Program-made: the position numbers and the translations under genes
Assembly (NCBI RefSeq): GCF_003326015.1
Contig: NZ_CP023860.1
Location: forward strand, 372,001 to 436,000
Direction: 5' to 3'
DNA: 64,000 bases
Source: Candidatus Thioglobus sp. NP1
GTDB taxonomy: Bacteria > Pseudomonadota > Gammaproteobacteria > PS1 > Pseudothioglobaceae
The notes under the pieces: model-generated
Seen by the model: only the letters and a program-made list of their open reading frames with translations
Databases searched by the model: none
What the model was told of the DNA's origin: nothing
Shown here: in pieces, positions 45,314 through 56,076 of the stretch
How positions within the stretch are numbered: position 1 is the stretch's first letter
Layout: the number at the start of each line of letters is the position of its first letter

Positions 45314-45341
45314 AAAAAACCCGCCATTAGGCGGGTTTTTT
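45314..45341 (+). terminator. Terminator of small membrane protein copy 3
   Basis: AAAAAACCCGCC ending at 45325 pairs with GGCGGGTTTTTT from 45330 around ATTA. Because it is flanked by A and T tracts on both sides it should also stop dapD transcripts coming from the other strand, whose gene ends at 45357. Confidence 0.95.
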
Positions 45342-45356
45342 AATACCTGAATAAAT

Positions 45357-46172
45357 TTAAATGCCTCTTAGCAGCTCATTAATTCCAACCTTAGACCTAG
45401 TTTTAGCATCAACCTGTTTGACTATAACTGCGCAATAGAGTGAGTAGCTTCCATCTGAGGATGGGAGGTTGCCTGATACTACTACGGAACCTGCAGGAAT
45501 TCTGCCATAACTCACCTCACCCGTTAATCGATTGAAAATCTTTGTTGATTGTCCAATATAGACACCCATAGATATGACAGCACCCTCTTCAACGATTACA
45601 CCTTCCACTACCTCTGACCTTGCACCTATAAAACAATTGTCTTCAATAATAGTAGGGTTTGCCTGTAATGGCTCAAGAACACCACCGATTCCAACACCAC
45701 CGGATAGATGAACATCTTTACCAATTTGAGCACAGGAGCCAACAGTAGCCCAGGTATCCACCATTGTTCCAGAATCGACATAAGCACCAATATTTACATA
45801 AGACGGCATTAAAACAGTATTTTTAGCAATATATGATCCACGTCTTGCTGTTGCTGGTGGAACTACTCTAACTCCAGCAGCTTCAAACTCTTCACTAGAA
45901 GTATTAGCAAACTTAGAGGGAACTTTGTCATAATACTGAGTGAATCCTCCAGATAAGGGTGTATTGTCTTCAAGTCTAAAGGACAGTAATACTGCTTTTT
46001 TTAACCACTCATTAACCCGCCAATCTCCTACACCTTGTCTTTCAGCCACTCTAGCTTTCCCAGAGTCAAGTAAGTAAATTGCCTCATTCACAGCATCCTT
46101 AACTTCTTTAGTTGCAGAATCTGGATTCAAATTAGCACGATCTTCGAAAGCTGCTTCAATAATATCTTTCAT
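45357..46172 (-). CDS. dapD: 2,3,4,5-tetrahydropyridine-2,6-dicarboxylate N-succinyltransferase
   Basis: This 271-residue trimeric enzyme belongs to the succinylase route to diaminopimelate and lysine. An N-terminal helical domain ([29 protein letters not shown]) is followed by left-handed beta-helix hexapeptide repeats, including [29 protein letters not shown] and [21 protein letters not shown] (each split here), all typical of DapD. It is a single gene convergent with the small-protein array. Confidence 0.96.
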   Translation of the reverse strand: MKDIIEAAFEDRANLNPDSATKEVKDAVNEAIYLLDSGKARVAERQGVGDWRVNEWLKKAVLLSFRLEDNTPLSGGFTQYYDKVPSKFANTSSEEFEAAGVRVVPPATARRGSYIAKNTVLMPSYVNIGAYVDSGTMVDTWATVGSCAQIGKDVHLSGGVGIGGVLEPLQANPTIIEDNCFIGARSEVVEGVIVEEGAVISMGVYIGQSTKIFNRLTGEVSYGRIPAGSVVVSGNLPSSDGSYSLYCAVIVKQVDAKTRSKVGINELLRGI

Positions 46173-46232
46173 AGTTCTAAGTAAATAAAAAAAAAATTGA
46201 TTATACCAGTCAGAATTTCTGAAAGGCCCCCT

Positions 46233-46952
46233 CTAATGTTCGTGTTGGTGGTTGTGATGATGTTCATATGTAGCCATTAGGTCGTGAATTTGATCTGCAA
46301 ATAAATCGTTAAATTGGTCATCCTTTAGTATAGATTCTGGAAGTCCCTCACAGCATATATGATGGTATAGGCATAGAACTTGAGTTGATTGTTTCATAAC
46401 CCGGTGGAGATCATGAGAGACCATTAAGACTGCACAATTCTGCTTCTGGTGAATATCTTGAATTAATTTGTAAAGTTGTATTTGCGCATCTACATCAAGA
46501 TTTTGCGCTGGTTCATCTAAAATTAAAACATTTGGTTTATTCAAAAGAGCTCTTGTTAGAAGTACTTTTTGTAATTCACCACCTGATAGATTTTTAAGTG
46601 GAAGATTTATTAAATCTTCTATTCCTGTTAGTTTGTATGTCTCTTCCGTAAAATTATTATCCAGTCGTTGGTTTAGGGTTAAAAAATCTATTACTGAGAT
46701 AGGAATGTATGGATTTGCTGAGAAAGATTGTGGGGTATAACCTAACTTAATATGATCATTTCGAATAACCTCACCACTGTCTTGTTTAATAATTCCAAGT
46801 AATACTTTGATAAGAGAGCTTTTACCTGCACCATTTGGCCCAATTAAGGTTATAAATTCTCCAGGATGAAGCTTGAAGCTGACATTATCAAGAATATTTT
46901 TTCCTTCATGACTTAAGCTAATATTGTTAACATTGATGAGGGCGTTTGGCAT
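46233..46952 (-). CDS. znuC: Zinc/metal ABC transporter ATP-binding protein (ZnuC-like)
   Basis: This is a 239-residue ATPase of a metal-chelate-type importer. Walker A is GPNGAGKSSL (about 38-47), the signature LSGGELQKVLLTRALL, Walker B VLILDEPAQNLD, and the switch His is in MVSHDLHRVM. The C-terminus is His-rich (YEHHHNHQHEH), which suggests zinc binding and supports a ZnuC assignment. The partner permease and binding protein are not next to it in this window: dapD lies downstream and polA is divergent upstream. Confidence 0.85.
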   Translation of the reverse strand: MPNALINVNNISLSHEGKNILDNVSFKLHPGEFITLIGPNGAGKSSLIKVLLGIIKQDSGEVIRNDHIKLGYTPQSFSANPYIPISVIDFLTLNQRLDNNFTEETYKLTGIEDLINLPLKNLSGGELQKVLLTRALLNKPNVLILDEPAQNLDVDAQIQLYKLIQDIHQKQNCAVLMVSHDLHRVMKQSTQVLCLYHHICCEGLPESILKDDQFNDLFADQIHDLMATYEHHHNHQHEH

Positions 46953-47063
46953 TGCTATATTTTATCTAACAATTATTGATATGGCTTGAAAATATTACAG
47001 GTATATTGCAATGAGTACTAGAGTAACTAAAAATAAAAGCTTGTTTACAGGTAAAATTACGTC

Positions 47064-49796
47064 ATGACACAGCAACTCATTTTAGTAGACGGATCAGCGT
47101 TCTTGTTTCGTTCTTACTTCTCTACTTTATCTCAAAATTTAACAAATGATGGTGGTTTTCCTACTGGGGCCATGTTTGGGGTAATAAATGCTATTAAGCA
47201 TCTTCAGAGGCAATATAAAGATGCTAAGATTATTATGATTTTTGATGCAAAAGGCTCTAACTTTCGTCACGATATTTTTCCTGAATATAAGGCTAATAGA
47301 GGCCCAGCTGAAGATGATTTAGTTGTCCAAATTGAACCTTTATACGACATAGTAAGAGCTATGGGTTTTCATTTTATTTGTGAGGCTGGTGTAGAGGCAG
47401 ATGATGTTATTGCAACGCTTGCAAAACTCGCAAGTGAAAAAGATATTGAAACTATTATAGCTAGTGGAGATAAGGACCTCTTTCAATTAGTTGGTGGAAA
47501 AATAAAACAACTGGATATGAAGGGTAAGTTATACGCTGAAGAGGATGTTGAAGAAAAAATGGGTGTCATGCCTAAGCAAGTCTTGGATTTACTTGCATTA
47601 AGTGGTGATGCTTCAGATAATATTCCTGGAGTTCCCAGTGTTGGTCCTAAAACTGCTTCAAAGTGGCTTAAACTTTATGATGATGTAGAGGGTGTTAAAG
47701 CGAATGCTAGTCAAATTGGAGGTAAGGTAGGTGAAAAGTTAAGAGAATCATTTGATTTATTAGACCTCTCATACCAATTAGTGAAACTCAAGTTTGATGT
47801 TGAGTTACCGTTTGATATCTTTGAAAAAGAACCTGGAGAGAAAAAGGAAGTTTTAGTAGAGCTTTACAAAGAATATGGTTTTTCAATGTGGCTTAAACAA
47901 CTAGGAGAAATTCAAGAGCCTGAAGTTGTGCAAGAAAAGGAGATAGTTGAAAGTCCAGCTCAAGAAAAAACTACTAATCTTGATATTGATAGCTACTCTC
48001 AAAGTCTTATTCTTAATGAAGATGATTTTTCATTACTGCTAACCAAGCTCTCTAACAGTGAGGTTTTTGTTTTTGACTTGGAGACAAATAGTCTTGATTA
48101 TATGCGAGCAGAGATTGTAGGCCTTGTTTTTCTAATGGAAAAAGAAAGCTATTATGTTCCCATAGGGCATGATTACTTAGATGCTCCAGTGCAACTCTCT
48201 CGTCAAAGAGTATTGGATGCATTGAAACCAATTCTTGAAAATAAAAGTATTGGTAAGATTGGTCAAAACTTAAAATATGATGCACATATTCTAGCAAATA
48301 TTGAAATCAATCTAAACGGTATTAGTGATGACACAATGCTGAAATCTTATTGTTTAAATTCCGTGGCAACCAGACATAACATGGATGATTTATCAGAATA
48401 TTATCTCGGGCATAAAACAATTCATTATGCGGATGTTGCTGGAAGTGGAAAAAAACAATTAACCTTTAATCAGGTGAATATTGATGAAGCGATGCCTTAC
48501 GCGTGTGAGGATGTTATTGTAACTAATGAACTTAATAAATTATTAGATCATAAGCTTGAGCGTTATCCTAAACTAATGGCACTCTATCAAAATATAGAGC
48601 TTCCTTTAATTGAGATAATGCTGAAATTAGAACGAAATGGAGCTCTTGTAGATGAGTTGTCACTATTTAACCAGCAAGTTGAAATTAAAGCTGAAATGAA
48701 TATTATTCAAGCTCAAGCGTTTGAGATTGCTGGCGACGAATTCAATCTTGAGTCTCCTAAGCAAATCCAACAAATCCTTTTTAGTGAAGAGGGGTTTGGA
48801 CTGGAGCCAAAAAAGAAAACAGCAAAAGGTCAGCCATCAACTAATGAAGAGGCGCTCAAGTTATTAGACCACCCTTTGGTTGATTTAATTATGTCTTATC
48901 GCACATTAACAAAATTAAACTCTACTTATTTAGAGGCATTACCTAAACAAATTAACAGAAATACTGGGCGCTTGCATACTTCATATCATCAAGCAGTTAC
49001 AGCAACTGGCAGGCTATCCTCATCAAAGCCAAATTTTCAAAATATTCCAATTAGAACAGAACAAGGGGCTCAGATAAGATCAGCCTTTATTGCAAATAAG
49101 GGTAATGTAATTTTAGCAGCTGACTATTCACAAATTGAATTAAGAATAATGGCCCATATTTCTGAAGATAAAAGTTTAATAGAGTCATTTCGTAATAATG
49201 TTGATGTCCACCGCTCAACTGCTGCACAAGTTTTTAATACAGAGCTTGACAAAGTTACCAAGGACCAACGAAGAAAAGCTAAAGCAATTAATTTCGGTTT
49301 AATTTATGGCATGAGTGCATTCGGTTTAGCAAAACAAATTGATGTCTCTCGAACGGAAGCCAAACAATATATCGATGGTTATTTTGAAAATTATCCTGGT
49401 GTATTAAAGTTTATGGATGAAACTAAAGAAAAGGCAAAGTCACAAGGTTATGTAGAAACTATTTTAGGCAGAAGATTATATCTTCCACAGATTAATGCAA
49501 AAAATAAAATGCTTCAACAGCACGCTCTTAGAACAGCTATCAATGCTCCAATGCAGGGTTCATCTGCTGATATTATAAAAAAAGCAATGTTGGATATTCA
49601 GGCATGGATTGATGCTGAAGATAATGGCATTAAGATGATAATGCAAGTTCATGATGAGCTCGTCTTTGAAGTTCAAGAAGAAAAATCAATTGAGTATGCT
49701 GAGATTATAAGATCTATGATGGCTGAAACATTAAAGTTAAGCATTCCATTAGATGTTGATGTAGGAATAGGATCAAACTGGCAAGAGGCTCATTAG
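47064..49796 (+). CDS. polA: DNA polymerase I
   Basis: The 910-residue repair and primer-removal polymerase has three domains. The 5' nuclease (1 to about 290) contains the Asp-rich EADDVIATLA and SGDASDNIPGVPSVGPKTA. The 3'-5' exonuclease (about 320-500) has the first motif FDLETNSLDYM, so proofreading looks intact. The polymerase (about 510-910) has ADYSQIELRIMAH, KAINFGLIYGMS and QVHDELVFEV. It is divergent from the znuC-like gene and probably monocistronic. Confidence 0.97.
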   Translation: MTQQLILVDGSAFLFRSYFSTLSQNLTNDGGFPTGAMFGVINAIKHLQRQYKDAKIIMIFDAKGSNFRHDIFPEYKANRGPAEDDLVVQIEPLYDIVRAMGFHFICEAGVEADDVIATLAKLASEKDIETIIASGDKDLFQLVGGKIKQLDMKGKLYAEEDVEEKMGVMPKQVLDLLALSGDASDNIPGVPSVGPKTASKWLKLYDDVEGVKANASQIGGKVGEKLRESFDLLDLSYQLVKLKFDVELPFDIFEKEPGEKKEVLVELYKEYGFSMWLKQLGEIQEPEVVQEKEIVESPAQEKTTNLDIDSYSQSLILNEDDFSLLLTKLSNSEVFVFDLETNSLDYMRAEIVGLVFLMEKESYYVPIGHDYLDAPVQLSRQRVLDALKPILENKSIGKIGQNLKYDAHILANIEINLNGISDDTMLKSYCLNSVATRHNMDDLSEYYLGHKTIHYADVAGSGKKQLTFNQVNIDEAMPYACEDVIVTNELNKLLDHKLERYPKLMALYQNIELPLIEIMLKLERNGALVDELSLFNQQVEIKAEMNIIQAQAFEIAGDEFNLESPKQIQQILFSEEGFGLEPKKKTAKGQPSTNEEALKLLDHPLVDLIMSYRTLTKLNSTYLEALPKQINRNTGRLHTSYHQAVTATGRLSSSKPNFQNIPIRTEQGAQIRSAFIANKGNVILAADYSQIELRIMAHISEDKSLIESFRNNVDVHRSTAAQVFNTELDKVTKDQRRKAKAINFGLIYGMSAFGLAKQIDVSRTEAKQYIDGYFENYPGVLKFMDETKEKAKSQGYVETILGRRLYLPQINAKNKMLQQHALRTAINAPMQGSSADIIKKAMLDIQAWIDAEDNGIKMIMQVHDELVFEVQEEKSIEYAEIIRSMMAETLKLSIPLDVDVGIGSNWQEAH

Positions 49797-49921
49797 CGCA
49801 AGACTTTTATGGATTACATATTATCAGATTATTTTTTTAAAGCTAAATTTGAGTAAGAGTTTATTATCGAGTTAAACTAAAATAGCTCCTGGAACCTAAT
49901 TACATTATTAATCAATTAAAA

Positions 49922-51670
49922 ATGAAAGAACAGCTTCAAAATCTCCTCTTTAAATCTATTGCCAAGATAATAGAGCAGGGCTTAATTTCAGATTTACCTG
50001 AAAAGATTAGATTGGATCATACTAAGGATAAAAGTCACGGCGATTATGCAACCAATATTGCTTTGGTATTGGCAAAACAAGCTAAGACAAATCCAAAAGA
50101 ACTAGCTCAAAGCATTATTGAACATCTAGGAGATGTTGATTTCATTAAAAAAACTGAAATAGCTGGACCAGGCTTCATAAATTTTTTTCTATCAGATGAA
50201 TCAAATAGTTCTATCATCAACGAAATTATCAAAATTAAGGAAGATTTTGGTTCTTCAACAATTGGAGAGGGACAAAGTGTTCTATTAGAGTATGTTTCTG
50301 CAAATCCAACAGGGCCATTGCATGTTGGACATGGCAGAGGAGCAGCTTATGGGGCTACTATATCTAATTTATTAAGAAAGGTTGGATTTAAAGTTGATAA
50401 CGAATATTATGTCAATGATGCTGGACGACAGATGGATATTCTGACGGTTAGTATTTTCTTGCGCTATCTGGCTTTGAAGGGAGAAAAACTGAGATTCCCA
50501 GATAATGGATACCAGGGAAAATATATTGAAGATATTGCATGCAAAATTATAGAAAAATATGGCGATAAGTTTCAAAAAAAATCTAATCTTCTATTTGATG
50601 GAATATGTAAAGATGGTCTTGAAGGTGGGGATAAGGAATCTCATATTGATCAGTTAATTGCCAGTTCAAAAGAGATTTTAGGTGCTGGATTCAAATCAAT
50701 ATTTGATGTTGGTATAGAAAGTATCCTTAATGGTATAAAAGATGATTTATCTGAATTTGGAGTTGTTTTTGAAAAGTGGTTTTCAGAGCAATCTTTGATT
50801 GATAATGGCCTTTCAGAAGATAGTATTAAGAAATTACAAGATTCTAATCATGTCTATAACAAGGATGGTGCACTATGGTTCAAGACAACTCAGTATGGAG
50901 ACGAAAAAGATAGGGTGGTAGTTCGAGAGAATGGTAATCATACTTATTTTGCTTCAGATATTGCATATCATCTTGAAAAATTTGAGCGTGGTTATGACAA
51001 AGTCATAAATATATGGGGTGCTGATCATCATGGTTATATTGCAAGGGTTAAAGCATCAATTGCAGCGTTTAATCATGATCCTGAAAAATTAGAAATCCTT
51101 TTGGTTCAATTTGCCAACCTTTACAGGAGTGGTAAAAAAGTTCAAATGTCAACACGAAGTGGCTCATTCGTTACTTTGGAAGAGTTAAGAAATGAGGTTG
51201 GAAATGATGCTGCGCGTTTTTTTTATATTTTGAGAAAATCGGAGCAACATATGGATTTTGACCTTGATCTTGCCAAATCTAAGACAAATGAGAACCCTGT
51301 TTTCTATATTCAATATGCGCATGCCCGAATTTGTTCTGTTTTTAGACAAGTTCAAGAAAAAAGTCTTGTCTTTAATCATGATAAAGTCAACTTAGGACTT
51401 CTTGTTGAGGCAAATGAGAAAACTCTTTTAAGAGAGCTTAGTCGTTACAGGAGCGTAATTGAGTCATCTGCACTTCAATATGAACCCCATCAGCTTGCAT
51501 ACTATTTACGTGATTTAGCGACATATTTTCATAGTTACTATAACGCCTGCCCTTTTATCATGGAGGATCAAGATCTCTCTCAGGCAAGATTATCATTGGT
51601 CCTTGCAACTAAACAAGTTCTTTCGAATGGCTTAAGTATTCTTGGGGTGAGTGCGCCAGAATCGATGTGA
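49922..51670 (+). CDS. argS: Arginyl-tRNA synthetase
   Basis: This 582-residue class I synthetase has an N-terminal Add-1 domain, the HIGH-type motif [15 protein letters not shown] (about residues 129-143), the KMSKS-like loop [10 protein letters not shown] and a C-terminal anticodon-binding helical domain ending [12 protein letters not shown]. As in most ArgRS the KMSKS motif is degenerate. The addA-like gene starts within its last codons. Confidence 0.96.
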   Translation: MKEQLQNLLFKSIAKIIEQGLISDLPEKIRLDHTKDKSHGDYATNIALVLAKQAKTNPKELAQSIIEHLGDVDFIKKTEIAGPGFINFFLSDESNSSIINEIIKIKEDFGSSTIGEGQSVLLEYVSANPTGPLHVGHGRGAAYGATISNLLRKVGFKVDNEYYVNDAGRQMDILTVSIFLRYLALKGEKLRFPDNGYQGKYIEDIACKIIEKYGDKFQKKSNLLFDGICKDGLEGGDKESHIDQLIASSKEILGAGFKSIFDVGIESILNGIKDDLSEFGVVFEKWFSEQSLIDNGLSEDSIKKLQDSNHVYNKDGALWFKTTQYGDEKDRVVVRENGNHTYFASDIAYHLEKFERGYDKVINIWGADHHGYIARVKASIAAFNHDPEKLEILLVQFANLYRSGKKVQMSTRSGSFVTLEELRNEVGNDAARFFYILRKSEQHMDFDLDLAKSKTNENPVFYIQYAHARICSVFRQVQEKSLVFNHDKVNLGLLVEANEKTLLRELSRYRSVIESSALQYEPHQLAYYLRDLATYFHSYYNACPFIMEDQDLSQARLSLVLATKQVLSNGLSILGVSAPESM

Positions 51671-54600
51671 ATGATCAACAAGAAAGAGGCCAGGCACTAA
51701 ATATAAGTGAGTCTTTTATTGTTCAAGCTCCTGCAGGTTCAGGAAAAACAGAGCTTATTACACAGCGTTATTTAAAACTCCTTGGTTGTGCTGACCAGCC
51801 AGAAAATGTTTTGGTATTGACATTTACTAATAAGGCTGTTGATGAGCTTAAACATCGAATTATTAATGCTCTGAATCAAGTTAAGATGACTGTTCCTACA
51901 GAGCAACATAAGCTAACAACTTTTCAACTTGCAAAGCAAGTTATGGAGCAATCAAGAAAAAATAAGTGGGATTTGCTCAATCATCCCTCTAGAATAAAAA
52001 TAGTAACTTTTGATTCTCTCTCTAGTCTAATTGTTTCAAGATATCCCTCATTAGATCAACTTATCCCCCCAAGAACCATGACCGACAGTTATGAATCTGA
52101 AGAAATATATAAAAAAGTAGCAGAGAATACAATAAAAAATATAGATGATAAGGATTATACAAAATGTATTTCCACAGTTTTTTTATACCTTGATAATAAT
52201 GTTGAAAGATTTTGTAAGCTCATAGTTCACATGCTAAAAAAGCGTGAACAGTGGCTGACCAAACTCTATCGTCAAGGTGTTCTTAATACTAAATCTTTAG
52301 AACAAACTGCTCAGGAAATAATTATTGATCATCTTAAAGTTTTACGCAAAACTGCAAATGAAATATTAAGCCCTAAGTTTTTTAATCTACTTAGGACAAA
52401 TAAAAGAGATGACATTAATAAAATTCTTAAACTTCCTAATTGTAATCTAGAGGATTTGAGTCAGTGGCAAAGTATTGCTGAACTGCTGTTGACAAAAGAT
52501 GGCAATTGGCGAAAAAATGTTGATAAAAAAATTGGCTTTCCGCCAGAACTAAAAGAAGAGAAAGCATATTTAAAAATAATTTTAGAGGAGTTGGGTTCAG
52601 CTAGCTCATTTAAAAAAATACTTAATGATTTAACTAATCTACCAAGTGCTTTTATAGAAAAGTCAACGAGTGTTCATATAAATGATATTGCAAAGGTACT
52701 AAAACTTAGTGTAGCTGAGTTAAATATTATTTTTAAAGAACAAAACGTTCAAGATTATTCAGAGGTCTTGATGCAAGCTATTGCTGCCCTAAATTCACGG
52801 GAAGAGGTTAGTGATATTGCGTTAATGCTCGATTATCAAATTAAACATCTTTTGATTGATGAGTTTCAAGATACCTCATATTCCCAGTTTAATTTAATTG
52901 AAAAATTAGTTGAAAATTGGAGCTTGGATGATGCTAAGACCATATTTCTTGTTGGTGATCCAATGCAATCAATATATAAGTTTCGCGAGTCTCAGGTTGG
53001 GATTTTTCTTCAAGTAATTAAAAATAGCATTGGAAATCTTAAGATTAATTCATTAACTCTCACCTCAAATTTTAGGTCGAATAAGAGTATTGTGGATATA
53101 AACAATAATATTTTTACTCAAGTTTTTCCTAAAGAAAATCAGACTTTATTTGATGCCATTCAATTTTCCAAATCTAGTTCTGCTTCTCAAAAAGAATCTA
53201 TTAATGCTGTCAATTTTTATCCCTTCAATATAGGCCAAGATGTTAGAGAGTCCGAGAAAGTTATTGATATCATTAATGACTCACTTAGAGATGATTCTGA
53301 ACAGGAAATTGCCGTTTTGGTGAGGTCTAGGTCACACCTAAAGGAAATAATTAGATCTCTTCAGTTCCATAGAATTAATTTTGAAGCTATTAAAACTGAG
53401 CCTCTTATAGAAAATCTTTTCACTAAAGACTTAATAAGTTTGGCTAGAGCATTACTCAGCCTATCTGATAAGCTTGCATGGCTTGCACTTCTTCGTTCAC
53501 CTTGGTGTGGCTTATTGTTAAAGGACCTATTAATTATTAGTGAGTCAAAGGAAATAACTATTTTTCATCAATTGCAAAGTAATCAATTAAGTGAAGATGG
53601 AATTAAAAGATCTCAACATCTATATCATGCAATTGAAGAGGTAATTTTAAGTGAAGGTAAGTTTTCTTTTGTTGAGCGTTTTAGTTATGCTTTGAGTAAA
53701 TTATCTGCGGATAATGAATTAAGTGAGCAACAAAGAATTATAAAAGCTCAGTTTCTAAATGTTCTTAATATCTGTGAGGTAAATCAAACTTTAAATATTA
53801 AAGCAATCCAATTAATGCTTCAAGATAAATATGCACCATCTCAGCTAGCTCAAGTAAAACTGATGACTATTCACGAAGCAAAGGGACTTGAATTTGATAC
53901 TGTTATTCTGCCAGGCCTTGGTAAGAGTGGGAAAAGTGATTCACTAGCTTTAATACAATTTCAAGAGATTGCAAACAATAATATTTTGCTTGCGCCAATT
54001 AAATCAGCATCTGAAAAAAATGAAAGCCAAACCTACCTCTACTTACAGTATTTAAAAAAACAACAATCCCATTTCGAATTAATGCGATTGTTATATGTAG
54101 CTATGACTCGCGCTAAAGAAAAACTTTACTTACTAGGAAGCATTAAAAAAACAGGAAAGGTGAATAGTAACTCAATGCTTGCATTTTTAAGTCATTACTA
54201 TGAAAAAAAAATTGAAGATCTTGAAAGTGAATCTGAGGTAATTATAAAAGAATCTAAGGCACCAAAATTATCTCGATATAAAAAACTTACATTAATTTCT
54301 AAAAGAAATATTAATGAAAATCAGTCAAAAAATAATACTAACAATATTGAGCTAATTTATCGAAGTGCACTAGGCTCAATAGTTCATTATTATCTAGAAC
54401 ATAATGAATTTGATCCTTCAATTCGAAGTATTGAAATTAAGTTTGAAGAGTATGGGCTTCCTAAAAAATTAATTAAATCTTATTGCAAAGAAGTTTATGA
54501 TTTACTCCAAAATACAAGCAGTGATGAAGATTTTGATTGGCTATTTAAAAAGAGAGTATCTACTGAAGTTGAAGCTGAATATAGTAGTTTCAATAAAACT

Positions 54601-54825
54601 GTAATTATTGATCGATTATTTATTGAAGATGATGTTTTGTGGATTATTGATTTCAAAACAGCACCCCTTGGAAAAGGAGAATCTATTAGTTCATTTATTG
54701 AGCGTCAAAAAAAATCACATTTAAAGCAAATAATTGAATATCAAGAGATTCTTGAAGATATTTTTAAGCTACCATCAAGACTAGCCATATATTGCCCAGC
54801 TATTAGTCAGTTAATAATTCTTTAG
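51667..54825 (+). CDS. AddA-type UvrD/Rep helicase-nuclease
   Basis: This is a 1052-residue superfamily 1 helicase. Walker A is [19 protein letters not shown] (about residues 18-36), Ia [11 protein letters not shown], Walker [11 protein letters not shown], motif [49 protein letters not shown] and [19 protein letters not shown]. The C-terminal RecB-like nuclease core has IDRLFIEDD and WIIDFKTAP (Asp, Asp, Lys set). This fits AddA, which processes double-strand breaks, but no addB is adjacent, although addB often lies next to it. GTG 51667 overlaps the argS stop. Confidence 0.85.
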   Translation: MNDQQERGQALNISESFIVQAPAGSGKTELITQRYLKLLGCADQPENVLVLTFTNKAVDELKHRIINALNQVKMTVPTEQHKLTTFQLAKQVMEQSRKNKWDLLNHPSRIKIVTFDSLSSLIVSRYPSLDQLIPPRTMTDSYESEEIYKKVAENTIKNIDDKDYTKCISTVFLYLDNNVERFCKLIVHMLKKREQWLTKLYRQGVLNTKSLEQTAQEIIIDHLKVLRKTANEILSPKFFNLLRTNKRDDINKILKLPNCNLEDLSQWQSIAELLLTKDGNWRKNVDKKIGFPPELKEEKAYLKIILEELGSASSFKKILNDLTNLPSAFIEKSTSVHINDIAKVLKLSVAELNIIFKEQNVQDYSEVLMQAIAALNSREEVSDIALMLDYQIKHLLIDEFQDTSYSQFNLIEKLVENWSLDDAKTIFLVGDPMQSIYKFRESQVGIFLQVIKNSIGNLKINSLTLTSNFRSNKSIVDINNNIFTQVFPKENQTLFDAIQFSKSSSASQKESINAVNFYPFNIGQDVRESEKVIDIINDSLRDDSEQEIAVLVRSRSHLKEIIRSLQFHRINFEAIKTEPLIENLFTKDLISLARALLSLSDKLAWLALLRSPWCGLLLKDLLIISESKEITIFHQLQSNQLSEDGIKRSQHLYHAIEEVILSEGKFSFVERFSYALSKLSADNELSEQQRIIKAQFLNVLNICEVNQTLNIKAIQLMLQDKYAPSQLAQVKLMTIHEAKGLEFDTVILPGLGKSGKSDSLALIQFQEIANNNILLAPIKSASEKNESQTYLYLQYLKKQQSHFELMRLLYVAMTRAKEKLYLLGSIKKTGKVNSNSMLAFLSHYYEKKIEDLESESEVIIKESKAPKLSRYKKLTLISKRNINENQSKNNTNNIELIYRSALGSIVHYYLEHNEFDPSIRSIEIKFEEYGLPKKLIKSYCKEVYDLLQNTSSDEDFDWLFKKRVSTEVEAEYSSFNKTVIIDRLFIEDDVLWIIDFKTAPLGKGESISSFIERQKKSHLKQIIEYQEILEDIFKLPSRLAIYCPAISQLIIL

Positions 54826-54848
54826 ACACTATTTAAGTAGAAAATAAC

Positions 54849-54877
54849 TGGACAAAGCTTACAATTCCACCTATGAT
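54849..54877 (+). promoter_or_regulatory. Sigma-70-like promoter for the PLP lyase gene
   Basis: TGGACA (54849-54854), a 17-base spacer and TATGAT (54872-54877) lie 29 bases before the ATG at 54907. Confidence 0.5.
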
Positions 54878-54906
54878 AATTGCCAATTTAGTAAACCTTT
54901 ATTTAT

Positions 54907-56073
54907 ATGACTAAGCAAAATGAGATTGTTGGATGGAATGACTATACTCGTAGTTATGGTGGAAGGGAAATAAGAACTATTAACCCAACTATTCAGAGTG
55001 GCTCTACTGTTTTATTTGAGAATTTTGAGGACATGAAGTTAGCTCTTGAGGGTGATTATCCTGGTGTTGACTATGGGACTCATGGTTTATCAACTCAAAA
55101 GGCCTTTGAAGAAGCAATCTGTAAGCTTGAAAATGGTTATAAATCTTATGCATTCCCCTCTGGAATAAGTGCAATTACAAATACATTAATGGCATTTACT
55201 CAAAGTGGGGATGAGATACTTCTTTGTGACAATGCTTATGGACCAACAGGGAGATTTTGCCATAAAATTCTTGAAAAATACAATGTCAAGACAACTCATA
55301 TCGAGTCAAGTATTGGATCTGAAATTAGTAAGTATATAAATGAAAATACCAAACTGATATTTTTAGAATCACCTGGATCAAATACCTTTGAGATACAGGA
55401 TATTGCTGCAATTGTTAAGGTGGCTAAAAAAGCTGGCATTATGATAATAATGGATAGTACTTGGGCCACTCCACTCTTTTTAAAGCCCTTAGATCATGGG
55501 ATTGATATTGCAATTCAATCTGTAACTAAATATATTTCAGGCTACTCTGATATCTTAATGGGTTGTGCTACTGTAAATGAAAAGTATGCAGATCAATTTG
55601 CTGATTATTTTAATACAGTTGAAAACTACACAAACCCTCAAGATTGTTATGTTGCTCTGAGAGGATTAAGATCTCTAAAAGTTAGATTAGAGGCTCATCA
55701 AAAATCTGCCTATGAAGTTGCAAGATGGTTAGAAGTGCAAGATATTGTTGATTCTGTGATTCATCCAGGATTAGAGTCTCATCCTCAACACTCTTTATGG
55801 AAGAGAGATTTTAGTGGTGCATCTGGGCTATTTTCTTTTACATTTAAGAAAGCATATTCGACGGAACAAATTGGTTTGTTTGTCAATTCACTTGAAATGT
55901 TTGCTCTTGGCTTTAGCTGGGGTGGTTATAAGAGTCTATTAACTGCACGAACCTATAAACGAGATGGAAAGTGGGTTCATGATGGTAAGCATCTTATCCG
56001 CTTGAGTATTGGTCTCGAGGATTCACAACAATTGATTGCAGATCTAAAACAAGGGTTTAGTGTTCTTGATTAG
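54907..56073 (+). CDS. metC: Cystathionine beta-lyase-like PLP enzyme
   Basis: This 388-residue fold-type I enzyme is of the Cys/Met metabolism family. The Schiff-base lysine is in QSVTKYISGYSDILMG (about residues 199-214), the PLP-contacting Tyr-Gly in DYGTHGLSTQKAFEEA and SYAFPSGISAITNTL, and the Asp that holds the pyridine N in IIMDSTWATPL. The end region FSWGGYKSLL is characteristic of beta-lyases of the MetC type, which split cystathionine to homocysteine, pyruvate and ammonia. Specificity within the family cannot be fixed by reading alone. Confidence 0.85.
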   Translation: MTKQNEIVGWNDYTRSYGGREIRTINPTIQSGSTVLFENFEDMKLALEGDYPGVDYGTHGLSTQKAFEEAICKLENGYKSYAFPSGISAITNTLMAFTQSGDEILLCDNAYGPTGRFCHKILEKYNVKTTHIESSIGSEISKYINENTKLIFLESPGSNTFEIQDIAAIVKVAKKAGIMIIMDSTWATPLFLKPLDHGIDIAIQSVTKYISGYSDILMGCATVNEKYADQFADYFNTVENYTNPQDCYVALRGLRSLKVRLEAHQKSAYEVARWLEVQDIVDSVIHPGLESHPQHSLWKRDFSGASGLFSFTFKKAYSTEQIGLFVNSLEMFALGFSWGGYKSLLTARTYKRDGKWVHDGKHLIRLSIGLEDSQQLIADLKQGFSVLD

Positions 56074-56076
56074 TTT

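Larger units (their letters stand above)
44152..45341 (+). repeat. Tandem array of three promoter-gene-terminator units
   Basis: Three direct repeat units of about 350 bases begin at 44152, 44556 and 44987. Each contains the same promoter block, a hairpin in the leader, an identical AATGGAGAGAAAAT ribosome site, a 72-codon gene and a GC-rich terminator. The units are separated by unrelated spacers of about 50-80 bases. Units 1 and 3 are nearly identical in leader, most of the gene and terminator; unit 2 is diverged throughout but keeps the architecture. Confidence 0.95.

Noticed and set aside
44152-45341. CRISPR array or mobile-element repeat
   Set aside because: The units are about 350 bases long and each carries a gene with promoter and terminator; there are no short regular repeats, terminal inverted repeats or transposase.
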